From Gammaproteobacteria bacterium (lineage in GTDB: Bacteria; Pseudomonadota; Gammaproteobacteria; SZUA-229): DNA of 5,674 nt. Made by a program: the position numbers and the translations under genes. Under the pieces are notes generated by a model. It was not told where the DNA came from and did no database searches. It saw only the letters and a program-made list of their open reading frames with translations. Below, piece after piece: positions 1-5,674 of the stretch (the stretch's first letter is position 1; each line of letters opens with the position of its first letter). The stretch is taken from positions 3,878 through 9,551 of the forward strand of contig NVSH01000068.1 of the NCBI GenBank assembly GCA_002401185.1. The letters are read 5' to 3'.

Positions 1-1578
1 CAAGCACAGGGATTTGGTTCTTTAACGGTAATACGTCAATTAGGTTTAATGCTCGGATTAGCTATGAGTGTGGCACTAGGTGTTACTGTTGCTTTATGGT
101 CACAAACCCCTAATTACAGCATGCTCTACGGCAATCTCAGTGCAAAAGATTTATCACAAATCACAAGCGCTCTGGATAGTTCTGGTATCGAATACAAACT
201 TGATGCATCCAGTGCTGCTATATTAGTACCTGCCGACAAAGTACAACAAGCCAGAATGAGACTCGCTGCAAGCGGTACCAAGGTAAGTAACTATGTTGGT
301 TTTGAAATTCTGGATAAAAGTCCTGGTTTAGGTAGTAATAGTTTTTTACTAAAGGCACGTTATCAACGAGCACTTGAAGGTGAACTCGCGCAAACAATCA
401 GTATGTTAAAAATGATTGACAGTGCACGTGTGCATCTTGCGATACCAAAACAATCTGCATTTGCACGTAAAAGTACTCGACCCTCGGCAACAGTTGTACT
501 TAACCTTTATCCTGGTATGAACATAAATGACAGGCAGACTGCAAGTATCGTCAACATCGTGGCATCGAGCATTCCCGGACTCGAAACTGAACAGGTTACG
601 GTCACTGATGATAGGGGTCGATTGTTGAGTACCAAAGGCAATGATTCATCGATGGCGAACAGTAATACGCAGTTTGACTACACCAGAAAATTAGAAGATC
701 GTTACGTCAAACGCATACTCGATATAATAAGCCCGATCGTAGGTTTAGAGGGTGTGCGTGCTCAGGTCGTTGCTGACATTAATTTTACCTCACTAGAAGA
801 AACAAAAGAAAGTTACCTGCCTGAGAAAAAAGCACTTCGAAGTGAACAATTGTTTGAACAAAATTCCAGCTTGCCATCGGTGTCTGGTGTACCGGGTGCA
901 TTGAGTAATCAAGCACCTGCTGGTGGTAGCGTTGATGCCAAAACAGAAACAACTTCAACGACAGTGAATAATTCTTCACGTGCGTTACGTAACTATGAGA
1001 TTGATCGAACAATCAGTCATATAAGAAAATCCCCCGTGACACTGTTACGACTCTCTGTCGCTGTTATCGTAGATTATCGTTCTGTGCCTGGCAAAAAAGG
1101 TAAAGTAATAAGGGAACCTTTAACGGAACAAGAAATAAAATATGTGACCGAGTTGGTTAGAGAAGCTGTTGGTTTTAATAAAGAACGTGGTGATACGTTA
1201 AATGTTGTCAATACGCAGTTTCAGTTGCCTGAGCAGGTAGAACCATTACCTGAGAGTCCACTCTGGGAACAAGCCTGGGTTTTAGATTTAGCTAAACAAA
1301 TTGTAGGCGGTCTCGTTGTATTATTTATAGCCTTTGGTGTGTTACGCCCGATGTTAAGTAATCTGTCTAAACAAGGTGAAAGTTCAGCTCTTGCTTTAGC
1401 ATCTGCACCTGCAAATAACGCTGCAGAGCATTTGCCAGCAGGCGAGGACCATTTAACATTAACTAATCAAAACCCAAGTAACAGTCAGCAATTACTCGAC
1501 GTTGCCAGCACCATGGTCAAAGAAGACCCAAAACGTGTGGCACAGGTAATGAGTACCTGGGTAGAATCTGATGGCTGA
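1..1578 (+). CDS. fliF: Flagellar MS-ring protein FliF (5'-truncated by window edge)
   Basis: FliF builds the inner-membrane MS-ring, the base of the flagellar motor and the housing of the export gate. The frame is open from base 1, so the ATG at 49 is internal: the residues before it (for example VIRQLGL) are typical FliF sequence leading into the first membrane helix. Counting from base 1, 525 residues are present. They show TM1 at about 14-34, then the family signature QxPNYSxLYGNLS, the YscJ/FliF ring-building domains (with RVHLAIP and a GVPGALSNQ-type loop), TM2 at about 431-451 (QIVGGLVVLFIAFGVLRPM), a Ser/Ala/Asn-rich linker, and a C-terminal helix (KEDPKRVAQVMSTWV) matching the FliG-binding tail. 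FliF is usually about 550-575 residues, so probably only 25-50 are missing. The gene ends intact and its stop overlaps the fliG start by 8 nt. The identification is close to certain. Confidence 0.97.
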   Translation, partial: QAQGFGSLTVIRQLGLMLGLAMSVALGVTVALWSQTPNYSMLYGNLSAKDLSQITSALDSSGIEYKLDASSAAILVPADKVQQARMRLAASGTKVSNYVGFEILDKSPGLGSNSFLLKARYQRALEGELAQTISMLKMIDSARVHLAIPKQSAFARKSTRPSATVVLNLYPGMNINDRQTASIVNIVASSIPGLETEQVTVTDDRGRLLSTKGNDSSMANSNTQFDYTRKLEDRYVKRILDIISPIVGLEGVRAQVVADINFTSLEETKESYLPEKKALRSEQLFEQNSSLPSVSGVPGALSNQAPAGGSVDAKTETTSTTVNNSSRALRNYEIDRTISHIRKSPVTLLRLSVAVIVDYRSVPGKKGKVIREPLTEQEIKYVTELVREAVGFNKERGDTLNVVNTQFQLPEQVEPLPESPLWEQAWVLDLAKQIVGGLVVLFIAFGVLRPMLSNLSKQGESSALALASAPANNAAEHLPAGEDHLTLTNQNPSNSQQLLDVASTMVKEDPKRVAQVMSTWVESDG

Positions 1579-2590
1579 TAATCCTGTTGATATAAAAGAA
1601 ATGTCAGGGCCAGAACGCGCTGCGATATTTATGATGAGTCTCGGTGAAAGCAACGCTGCTGAGGTACTCAAACATATGGACCCCAAAGAAGTACAGAAGG
1701 TCGGTACGATAATGGCGTCTTTAAAGAATGTTTCTAAAGATAAAGTTGACTCGGTGGTTAGTGAATTTGTTGACACGGCCAGTGGTCAATCAAGTGTTGG
1801 TGTCGATTCAGATGCCTATATAAGAAAAATGCTAAACAATGCACTCGGTGAAGATAAAGCTGGTAGTGTTATCGATCGCATACTTACCAGCCAAAATTCT
1901 AAGGGTCTTGAATCCTTAAAATGGATGGATCCACGCGCTGTTGCTGAAGTCGTCAAAAATGAACACCCACAAATCACAGCTATTGTTCTATCTTATCTCG
2001 ATAGTGATCAATCAGCAGAAATATTAAGTCATTTACCGGAGCGTGCACAATCTGATGTGCTCATGCGCATAGCAACTCTCGATGGTGTAACGCCTGCTGC
2101 ATTGTTGGAATTGAACGAAGTATTAGAAAAGCAATTTTCAGGAAGTAGCAACATTGCTACTTCGGGTGCAGGTGGCGTTAAGGTTGCAGCGGATATTCTT
2201 AATTTCATGGATGGTGCTACTGAAGCGAGTATTACGGAAGCTATTACCGAACATGATCAGGAATTAGCTGAGGAGATTCAAGGGAAAATGTTCGTCTTTG
2301 AAAATCTAATTGCAATAGATGATCGAGGTATGCAGGCGATATTACGTGATGTTCAATCTGAACAGTTAATTATTGCGTTGAAAGGTGCAGATGATGTAAT
2401 TAAAGAGAAAATATTCGGCAATATGTCATCACGTGCTGCTGAAATGATGCGCGAAGATCTTGAAGCAAAAGGTCCAGTGAAGCTTAAAGAAGTAGAAGAT
2501 GCACAAAAAGAAGTACTTGCTATAGCAACACGTCTGGCCGACGCAGGTGAAATTTCATTAGGTGGAAAAGGAGAAGAAGAATATGTCTAG
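1571..2590 (+). CDS. fliG: Flagellar motor switch / rotor protein FliG
   Basis: FliG sits on the cytoplasmic face of the MS-ring, binds FliF through its N-terminal domain and FliM through its middle and C-terminal parts, and transmits torque from the MotA-type stator. The 339 residues are a normal length. Visible landmarks are an N-terminal domain beginning MSGPERAAIFMMSLGE, the middle-domain EHPQ motif at 131-134, and the C-terminal torque helix. Aligned by motif with E. coli FliG as I recall it, the charged motor residues K264, R281, D288, D289 and R297 correspond to K271, R288, E295, D296 and K304, so every charge is kept. The protein ends in the usual acidic EEEYV-type tail. The ATG lies inside the last codons of fliF (8-nt overlap ATGGCTGA) with only a weak GG-rich Shine-Dalgarno before it, which suggests translational coupling to fliF. 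Confidence 0.97.
   Translation: MADNPVDIKEMSGPERAAIFMMSLGESNAAEVLKHMDPKEVQKVGTIMASLKNVSKDKVDSVVSEFVDTASGQSSVGVDSDAYIRKMLNNALGEDKAGSVIDRILTSQNSKGLESLKWMDPRAVAEVVKNEHPQITAIVLSYLDSDQSAEILSHLPERAQSDVLMRIATLDGVTPAALLELNEVLEKQFSGSSNIATSGAGGVKVAADILNFMDGATEASITEAITEHDQELAEEIQGKMFVFENLIAIDDRGMQAILRDVQSEQLIIALKGADDVIKEKIFGNMSSRAAEMMREDLEAKGPVKLKEVEDAQKEVLAIATRLADAGEISLGGKGEEEYV
2568..2573 (+). promoter_or_regulatory. Ribosome binding site of fliH
   Basis: AAGGAG lies within the 3' end of fliG, 9 nt before the ATG at 2583. It is the best Shine-Dalgarno in the window and decides the fliH start: the alternative in-frame GTG at 2562 lies upstream of this site and so could not use it. Confidence 0.85.
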
Positions 2591-3215
2591 AGTTCTGGAG
2601 AAAGATGTGCCTGTTAACGTTAAACCCTGGCGCGCACCTGACCTTAATATCAGTGAAGAAATCGCTTTCGATTATAAGTTGACTGACTCTGCACAGATTA
2701 CACATAGAGACCAACAAAGCAAAATAAGACAGCAAGCTTATGAAAAAAGTTATGCCAAAGGTTATATGGAAGGTTTGGCACAGGGGCAACAGGAAATGCA
2801 CGAACACGTAGAGCATCTCCATTCATTAATGGCAGCATTAACCATACCATTACCTGATCTAGATGACAGCGTGGTCGATGAAATGGCACAGCTGTGTATT
2901 GCGATGGTTAAGCAGTTAGTAAGAAGAGAATTAAAAGCGTCACCAGATGAAATTATCGCTGTGATAAAAGAAGCATTAAGTATGTTGCCTGAGACACCGG
3001 CTGAAGCCACACTTAATCTACACCCAGAAGATGCAGAAATCGTACGCAAATCATTAATAAATCCAGATCTACCATCCAATTGGAAAATTATAGAAGACCC
3101 ATTAATAACACGTGGTGGTTGTCGTGTATCAACAAAAAGTTCACGCATCGATGCTACCGTCGAGAGTCGATTAAATGCAGTTATTGCCGAAGTCATCGGT
3201 GATGAGCGTAGCTAG
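2583..3215 (+). CDS. fliH: Flagellar export ATPase regulator / stator protein FliH
   Basis: FliH dimerises, binds FliI and restrains its ATPase, and links the ATPase complex to the export gate and C-ring; it resembles the peripheral stalk of rotary ATPases. The protein is 210 residues from the ATG at 2583, slightly short of the usual 220-240. Features in order: a Trp in the N-terminal segment (W16, in KPWRAPDL), like the N-terminal Trp residues that anchor Salmonella FliH; a GxxxG-repeat helix with Gly at 60, 64 and 68; and a C-terminal FliI-binding domain with the family pattern LHPED (about 146-150), then W167, DPLITRGGC (172-180) and IDATVESRL (189-197). The start overlaps the fliG stop by 8 nt (ATGTCTAG). 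An in-frame GTG at 2562 would add seven residues (MEKEKKN), but those codons are the Shine-Dalgarno region itself, so the ATG is preferred. Confidence 0.93.
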   Translation: MSRVLEKDVPVNVKPWRAPDLNISEEIAFDYKLTDSAQITHRDQQSKIRQQAYEKSYAKGYMEGLAQGQQEMHEHVEHLHSLMAALTIPLPDLDDSVVDEMAQLCIAMVKQLVRRELKASPDEIIAVIKEALSMLPETPAEATLNLHPEDAEIVRKSLINPDLPSNWKIIEDPLITRGGCRVSTKSSRIDATVESRLNAVIAEVIGDERS

Positions 3216-3227
3216 AAAAGTTAATTT

Positions 3228-3231
3228 AGGA
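3228..3231 (+). promoter_or_regulatory. Ribosome binding site of fliI
   Basis: AGGA lies 8 nt before the fliI ATG at 3240, in the 24-nt gap after fliH. Spacing is ideal and supports this start. Confidence 0.7.
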
Positions 3232-3239
3232 CGAATTTA

Positions 3240-4604
3240 ATGTTAACGGAAGATATTGAAAAATACAGCCGAAGTTCTATCTGGTGTGAGCGTTTACATA
3301 AACATCGTGTCAACGTTGAGCAGAAAATACCATTGATTGTTGAAGGTAAACTAAACCGGATGGTAGGTTTAACATTAGAAACAGTTGGCTGCCATGCGGC
3401 TGTTGGTGCACGTTGTTTAGTATCATCAGCTGAAGGAAACGTAGAAGCAGAGGTTGTCGGTTTTTCTGGTGAACGGTTGTACTTGATGCCAACAGGTGAT
3501 ATCAGCGGTTTGGTTCCCGATGCACGGGTTGTCCCTGGCAAGGGCTTGTATCGAGCGCGGGTAGGCGATGACCTACTGGGTAGAGTTATTGATGCAGCAG
3601 GTAATCCTCTTGATGGTAAAGGTGCAATACGATGTAAACATACTTTGCCCTTAGCTGGTGTGCCCAGTAACCCACTTGCGCGATGGTCAATCAATAAACC
3701 ATTGGATGTAGGTGTTACAGCAATAAACTCACTATTAACAGTAGGACGTGGTCAACGACTGGGGTTGTTTGCAGGTAGTGGTGTTGGTAAAAGTGTGTTA
3801 CTAGGTATGATGACACGTTACACCGAGGCAGATGTTATCGTTGTTGGTTTAATAGGTGAACGTGGCCGTGAGGTAAAAGAATTTGTCGATAAGATCTTAG
3901 GTAAGAAAGGACTTGAACGAGCTGTAGTCGTCGCTAGTCCTGCAGATAATCCTCCACTAATGAGAATGCATGGTGCCTGGTTAGCAACAACGATTGCTGA
4001 ATATTTTCGTGATAAAGGTATGAATGTTTTATTGTTGATGGATTCATTAACACGATTTGCGCAGGCGCAACGGGAAATTGCACTTGCTATAGGCGAACCA
4101 CCAGCAACCAAAGGTTATCCGCCATCTGTATTTGCAAAATTGCCACAACTTGTGGAAAGAGCAGGTAATAATGGCGAGAACGGTGGCTCAATCACCGCAT
4201 TTTACACCGTTTTAGCAGAAGGTGATGACAGTAACGACCCTATTGTTGATGCAGCCCGTGCTGTTCTTGACGGGCATATAATGCTTTCCAGAGAGATCGC
4301 CGAAACAGGACATTTTCCAGCAATTGATATCGAATCCTCCGTTAGTCGAGTCATGAATGACATTGTGACAGATGATCATAAACAGGCAGCACTAAAGTTT
4401 AAAAAATTATATTCAATTTATCAGAGAAACCGTGACCTGATCAGTATAGGCGCCTACCAATATGGAAGTGATTCGGACATTGACAAGGCAATCGATTTTA
4501 ATGATTTGTTCACGACATTTTTACAGCAAGATACTAATGAATCTTTTTCTTATGACGATAGTATTAATTCACTAATCAATCTTTTCAATAGTGATGAACA
4601 ATAA
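3240..4604 (+). CDS. fliI: Flagellum-specific export ATPase FliI
   Basis: FliI is the hexameric ATPase of the flagellar type III export apparatus, homologous to the F1 beta subunit; it hydrolyses ATP to help unload and unfold substrates at the gate. The 454 residues are full length for the family. Visible in order: an N-terminal beta-barrel domain (about 28-95) with the export-ATPase pattern GxxxRMVGLTLE; the Walker A loop AGSGVGKS at 178-185 (Lys184); GERGREV at 206-212, with Glu207 in the position of the catalytic Glu of Salmonella FliI (E211); the Walker B strand NVLLLMD at 262-268; then DSLTRFAQAQREIALAIGEP and GYPPSVFAKLPQLVERAGN; and DGHIMLSREIAETGHFPAID near 344-363. No key residue is missing. 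An injectisome ATPase (SctN type) is the related alternative, but the flanking fliF-G-H and fliJ genes settle it as flagellar. The next gene starts 14 nt downstream. Confidence 0.97.
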   Translation: MLTEDIEKYSRSSIWCERLHKHRVNVEQKIPLIVEGKLNRMVGLTLETVGCHAAVGARCLVSSAEGNVEAEVVGFSGERLYLMPTGDISGLVPDARVVPGKGLYRARVGDDLLGRVIDAAGNPLDGKGAIRCKHTLPLAGVPSNPLARWSINKPLDVGVTAINSLLTVGRGQRLGLFAGSGVGKSVLLGMMTRYTEADVIVVGLIGERGREVKEFVDKILGKKGLERAVVVASPADNPPLMRMHGAWLATTIAEYFRDKGMNVLLLMDSLTRFAQAQREIALAIGEPPATKGYPPSVFAKLPQLVERAGNNGENGGSITAFYTVLAEGDDSNDPIVDAARAVLDGHIMLSREIAETGHFPAIDIESSVSRVMNDIVTDDHKQAALKFKKLYSIYQRNRDLISIGAYQYGSDSDIDKAIDFNDLFTTFLQQDTNESFSYDDSINSLINLFNSDEQ

Positions 4605-4618
4605 AACGTAGTACGATT

Positions 4619-5071
4619 ATGGAAGAAAAAAAACAACTAAGCATCATGGCCGAAAAGGCGCATAGAGAAGAGACCAAAGCATATAATGAAATGTACAGTG
4701 ACGAGCAAAAAGCTAACAAGCAAAGAGAACAGCTTGAGACTTGTTTAGATTATCGGGAAGAATGCCTCAGTGGTTTAAAATCAGCTAAATCTTCAGGTTT
4801 ATCCATCGTACAAATTCGTGAGTGTCAGTTGCTGGTTAAATATTTGGATACTGTTGTAGAAACACGTCAGTATCAATCTGATATCTGTGATGAAAATTAT
4901 GATAAATCAAAAAAAATATGGAATCGAAGAAATGAACATTACGAAAAATTAAAAGACGAGATGAAAAATCTCGATACGGTTAAAGATGCTGATGTTATGG
5001 TTGATGATTCACAGGAAACTGATAATAGTAAACCATCGTCTGTTAAGACCTATAAGACCTATTATGATTAA
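4619..5071 (+). CDS. fliJ: FliJ-family protein, first (diverged) of two tandem paralogues
   Basis: This 150-residue, highly charged, helical protein lies directly after fliI, where fliJ is expected. FliJ is a coiled-coil protein that inserts in the FliI hexamer like the F1 gamma stalk and cycles export chaperones. Supporting FliJ are its length (Salmonella FliJ is about 147), a predicted helix-turn-helix coiled coil (helix one about 7-57, a Gly60-Leu-Ser turn, helix two about 62-118), the pattern QLETCLDYREE before the turn, LDTVVETRQ after it, and the conserved Trp (W101, in IWNRRNE). It aligns without gaps, offset by one, to the next gene's product. It departs from the family consensus at places such as the usual YxxFL segment, here CQLLVKYL. 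The C-terminal tail (about 120-150) is acidic and polar, then Tyr-rich. No clear Shine-Dalgarno precedes the ATG. By position alone it would be called fliJ; by sequence it is the less typical copy. Confidence 0.78.
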   Translation: MEEKKQLSIMAEKAHREETKAYNEMYSDEQKANKQREQLETCLDYREECLSGLKSAKSSGLSIVQIRECQLLVKYLDTVVETRQYQSDICDENYDKSKKIWNRRNEHYEKLKDEMKNLDTVKDADVMVDDSQETDNSKPSSVKTYKTYYD

Positions 5072-5085
5072 TTATTTCAGTAAGC

Positions 5086-5514
5086 ATGACAAAATCTTCT
5101 AAAAAATTACAACCAGTTGCTAATCTTGCAAGGCTAAATGAGCGTAGTGCAGCACGTTTACATGGCAGCGTATTAAATGAACTGAAAAAACAGGAAGAAC
5201 GTCTCGACGAATTAATATCTTATCGTGATCAATACCAGACTTCGTTTAATGTGGCGGGAAAATTAGGTATATCATCCATACAGTTACAGGATTATCGTTT
5301 ATTTTTACTGCGTTTAGATGATGCAATACAACAGCAACAACAAGCGATTATAAATGGGAAAAAGAACAGTGAAATGAGTAGAGGGGAATGGTTGAATAAA
5401 AGAAATAAAAGCAAGATGATGAATAAAGTCGTAGAAAAAAGACAAGTTGCAGAAGCCGCACAATTGGAAAAGTCAGAACAGCGTGAATTAGAAGATCGAC
5501 CTTTAACCAATTAA
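5086..5514 (+). CDS. fliJ: Flagellar export protein FliJ, second (more canonical) paralogue
   Basis: This 142-residue helical protein fits the FliJ consensus better than its upstream neighbour. The family pattern is complete: LQPVANLARLNERSAARL (8-25) in the first helix, ERLDELISYRDQYQ (38-51), a Gly61 turn, then LQDYRLFLLRLDDAIQQQ (67-84) in the second helix, and W102 at the position of the conserved FliJ Trp. A run of five Gln (82-86) and a Lys/Arg-rich stretch (92-119) follow. The predicted role is central stalk of the FliI ring and/or escort of export chaperones in the cytoplasm. It begins 14 nt after the upstream paralogue, with no strong Shine-Dalgarno before the ATG. It ends in tandem in-frame stops (TAATAA), just upstream of the sigma-54 promoter. 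Two FliJ proteins in one operon is unusual; see the findings. Confidence 0.88.
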   Translation: MTKSSKKLQPVANLARLNERSAARLHGSVLNELKKQEERLDELISYRDQYQTSFNVAGKLGISSIQLQDYRLFLLRLDDAIQQQQQAIINGKKNSEMSRGEWLNKRNKSKMMNKVVEKRQVAEAAQLEKSEQRELEDRPLTN

Positions 5515-5529
5515 TAAATTTTAAAAGTT

Positions 5530-5545
5530 TGGCATAGACATTGCT
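5530..5545 (+). promoter_or_regulatory. Sigma-54 (RpoN) promoter upstream of the fliK-position gene
   Basis: TGGCATAGACATTGCT matches the sigma-54 consensus TGGCACG-N4-TTGCW at every defined position except two (C6 is T, G7 is A). The -24 GG is at 5531-5532 and the -12 GC at 5543-5544, with exact spacing, giving an expected start near 5556 and a leader of about 52 nt before the ATG at 5608. It lies between two flagellar genes; fliK is a separate RpoN-dependent, FleR-activated late-class unit in Pseudomonas aeruginosa, which fits. The required enhancer sites for a FleQ/FleR-type activator could not be located by eye. Confidence 0.8.
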
Positions 5546-5562
5546 TTGTTATCTTAACAAAG
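5544..5562. repeat. Perfect 8-bp inverted repeat across the predicted transcription start
   Basis: CTTTGTTA (5544-5551) and TAACAAAG (5555-5562) are exact inverted copies around a 3-nt TCT centre. The left arm begins in the -12 element and the right arm covers the predicted start. It could be a protein-binding palindrome on the DNA, or a weak hairpin in transcripts reading through from fliJ. There is no T-run after it and the stem is AT-rich, so it is a poor candidate for an intrinsic terminator. Confidence 0.5.
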
Positions 5563-5576
5563 AATACTTAATAAAT

Positions 5577-5589
5577 TGCTAGCGTAGCA
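5577..5589 (+). repeat. Small stem-loop in the leader of the fliK-position gene
   Basis: TGCTA (5577-5581) and TAGCA (5585-5589) could pair around a GCG loop, about 20 nt before the start codon. The stem is short and could occur by chance. Confidence 0.25.
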
Positions 5590-5595
5590 TTAACA

Positions 5596-5598
5596 GAG
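5596..5598 (+). promoter_or_regulatory. Probable ribosome binding site of the fliK-position gene
   Basis: GAG within AGAG lies 9 nt before the ATG at 5608. It is a modest match with good spacing, and it supports this ATG as the start. Confidence 0.45.
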
Positions 5599-5607
5599 TA
5601 AAGCATT

Positions 5608-5674
5608 ATGTCTGATACGAATAATCTGCAAATTTCTGAAACACCAATAGCGAATGTAAACACTGCTACAAATA
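5608..5674 (+). CDS. fliK: Probable flagellar hook-length control protein FliK (N-terminus only)
   Basis: An open frame starts at the ATG after a sigma-54 promoter and a modest Shine-Dalgarno, and runs off the window end after 22 codons. The visible residues (MSDTNNLQISETPIANV and a few more) are polar, rich in Asn and Thr and apparently unstructured. That suits the disordered, secreted N-terminus of FliK, which acts as a molecular ruler and triggers the export specificity switch through its C-terminal domain. No diagnostic motif lies within the window. The call rests on gene order, since fliK commonly follows fliJ in gammaproteobacteria, and on the promoter type; another exported or FliL-like protein is not excluded. 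Confidence 0.55.
   Translation, partial: MSDTNNLQISETPIANVNTATN

Noticed and set aside
49..51. ATG at 49 as the true fliF start
   Set aside because: The frame stays open to base 1 and the residues before it are typical FliF sequence leading into the first membrane helix, so the real start lies upstream of the window.
2562..2582. Upstream GTG start for fliH, adding seven residues
   Set aside because: The added codons are the purine-rich Shine-Dalgarno region itself, and the ATG at 2583 has AAGGAG at 9-nt spacing. The extra Lys/Glu-rich residues look like translated ribosome-binding sequence.
2762..3694. Long minus-strand open frames opposite fliH and fliI (2762-3196 and 3221-3694)
   Set aside because: They lie wholly or almost wholly opposite well-supported genes, have no recognisable motifs or ribosome sites, and show the biased composition of antisense shadows. 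The same applies to the other minus-strand frames opposite fliF, fliG and the second fliJ.
3240..4604. Injectisome (virulence-type) type III secretion ATPase
   Set aside because: The ATPase family is shared, but the neighbours FliF, FliG, FliH and FliJ are flagellar; FliG in particular has no injectisome counterpart.
5544..5562. Intrinsic terminator for the fliF-J operon
   Set aside because: The inverted repeat is AT-rich and is not followed by a T-run, and it sits within the promoter. Termination here is not supported by sequence, though not excluded.
1..5674. A new defence, mobile or other undescribed system
   Set aside because: All genes belong to a collinear flagellar operon. I saw no repeats array, transposase, integrase, tRNA or foreign-looking insertion; the only departures are the fliJ duplication and the intergenic regulatory region.

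Overview
The window is one continuous stretch of a flagellar operon, with every gene on the + strand: fliF (5' end cut off by the window edge), fliG, fliH, fliI, two consecutive FliJ-family genes, and the first codons of a gene that by position is probably fliK. The products are the MS-ring, the C-ring torque protein and the cytoplasmic ATPase complex of the flagellar type III export apparatus. The order fliF-G-H-I-J-K, the protein sequences and a sigma-54-type promoter suggest a polar-flagellated gammaproteobacterium with a Pseudomonas/Vibrio-like regulatory hierarchy rather than an enterobacterial FlhDC system. Base composition is moderately AT-rich. I cannot name the genus.

Layout: fliF (1-1578) overlaps fliG (1571-2590) by 8 nt, and fliG overlaps fliH (2583-3215) by 8 nt. 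After a 24-nt gap with a Shine-Dalgarno site comes fliI (3240-4604). Gaps of only 14 nt then separate fliI, the first fliJ paralogue (4619-5071) and the second fliJ paralogue (5086-5514). A 93-nt intergenic region follows, the only sizeable one in the window. It holds a near-consensus sigma-54 promoter (5530-5545), a perfect 8-bp inverted repeat over the expected transcription start (5544-5562), a smaller stem, and the ribosome binding site of the last, truncated gene (5608 onward).

How the genes work together: FliF forms the inner-membrane MS-ring, which carries FliG, the rotor protein that contacts the stator. FliH, FliI and FliJ form the soluble ATPase complex that feeds export substrates to the membrane gate: FliI is the hexameric ATPase, FliH its regulator and peripheral stalk, FliJ the central stalk. 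FliK, if correctly identified, is an exported ruler that sets hook length.

Two points go beyond a routine flagellar operon. There are two adjacent, diverged FliJ-family genes where one is usual, and a sigma-54 promoter separates them from fliK, implying that fliK is timed separately from the MS-ring/export genes. I saw no mobile element, CRISPR array, RNA gene or non-flagellar system.
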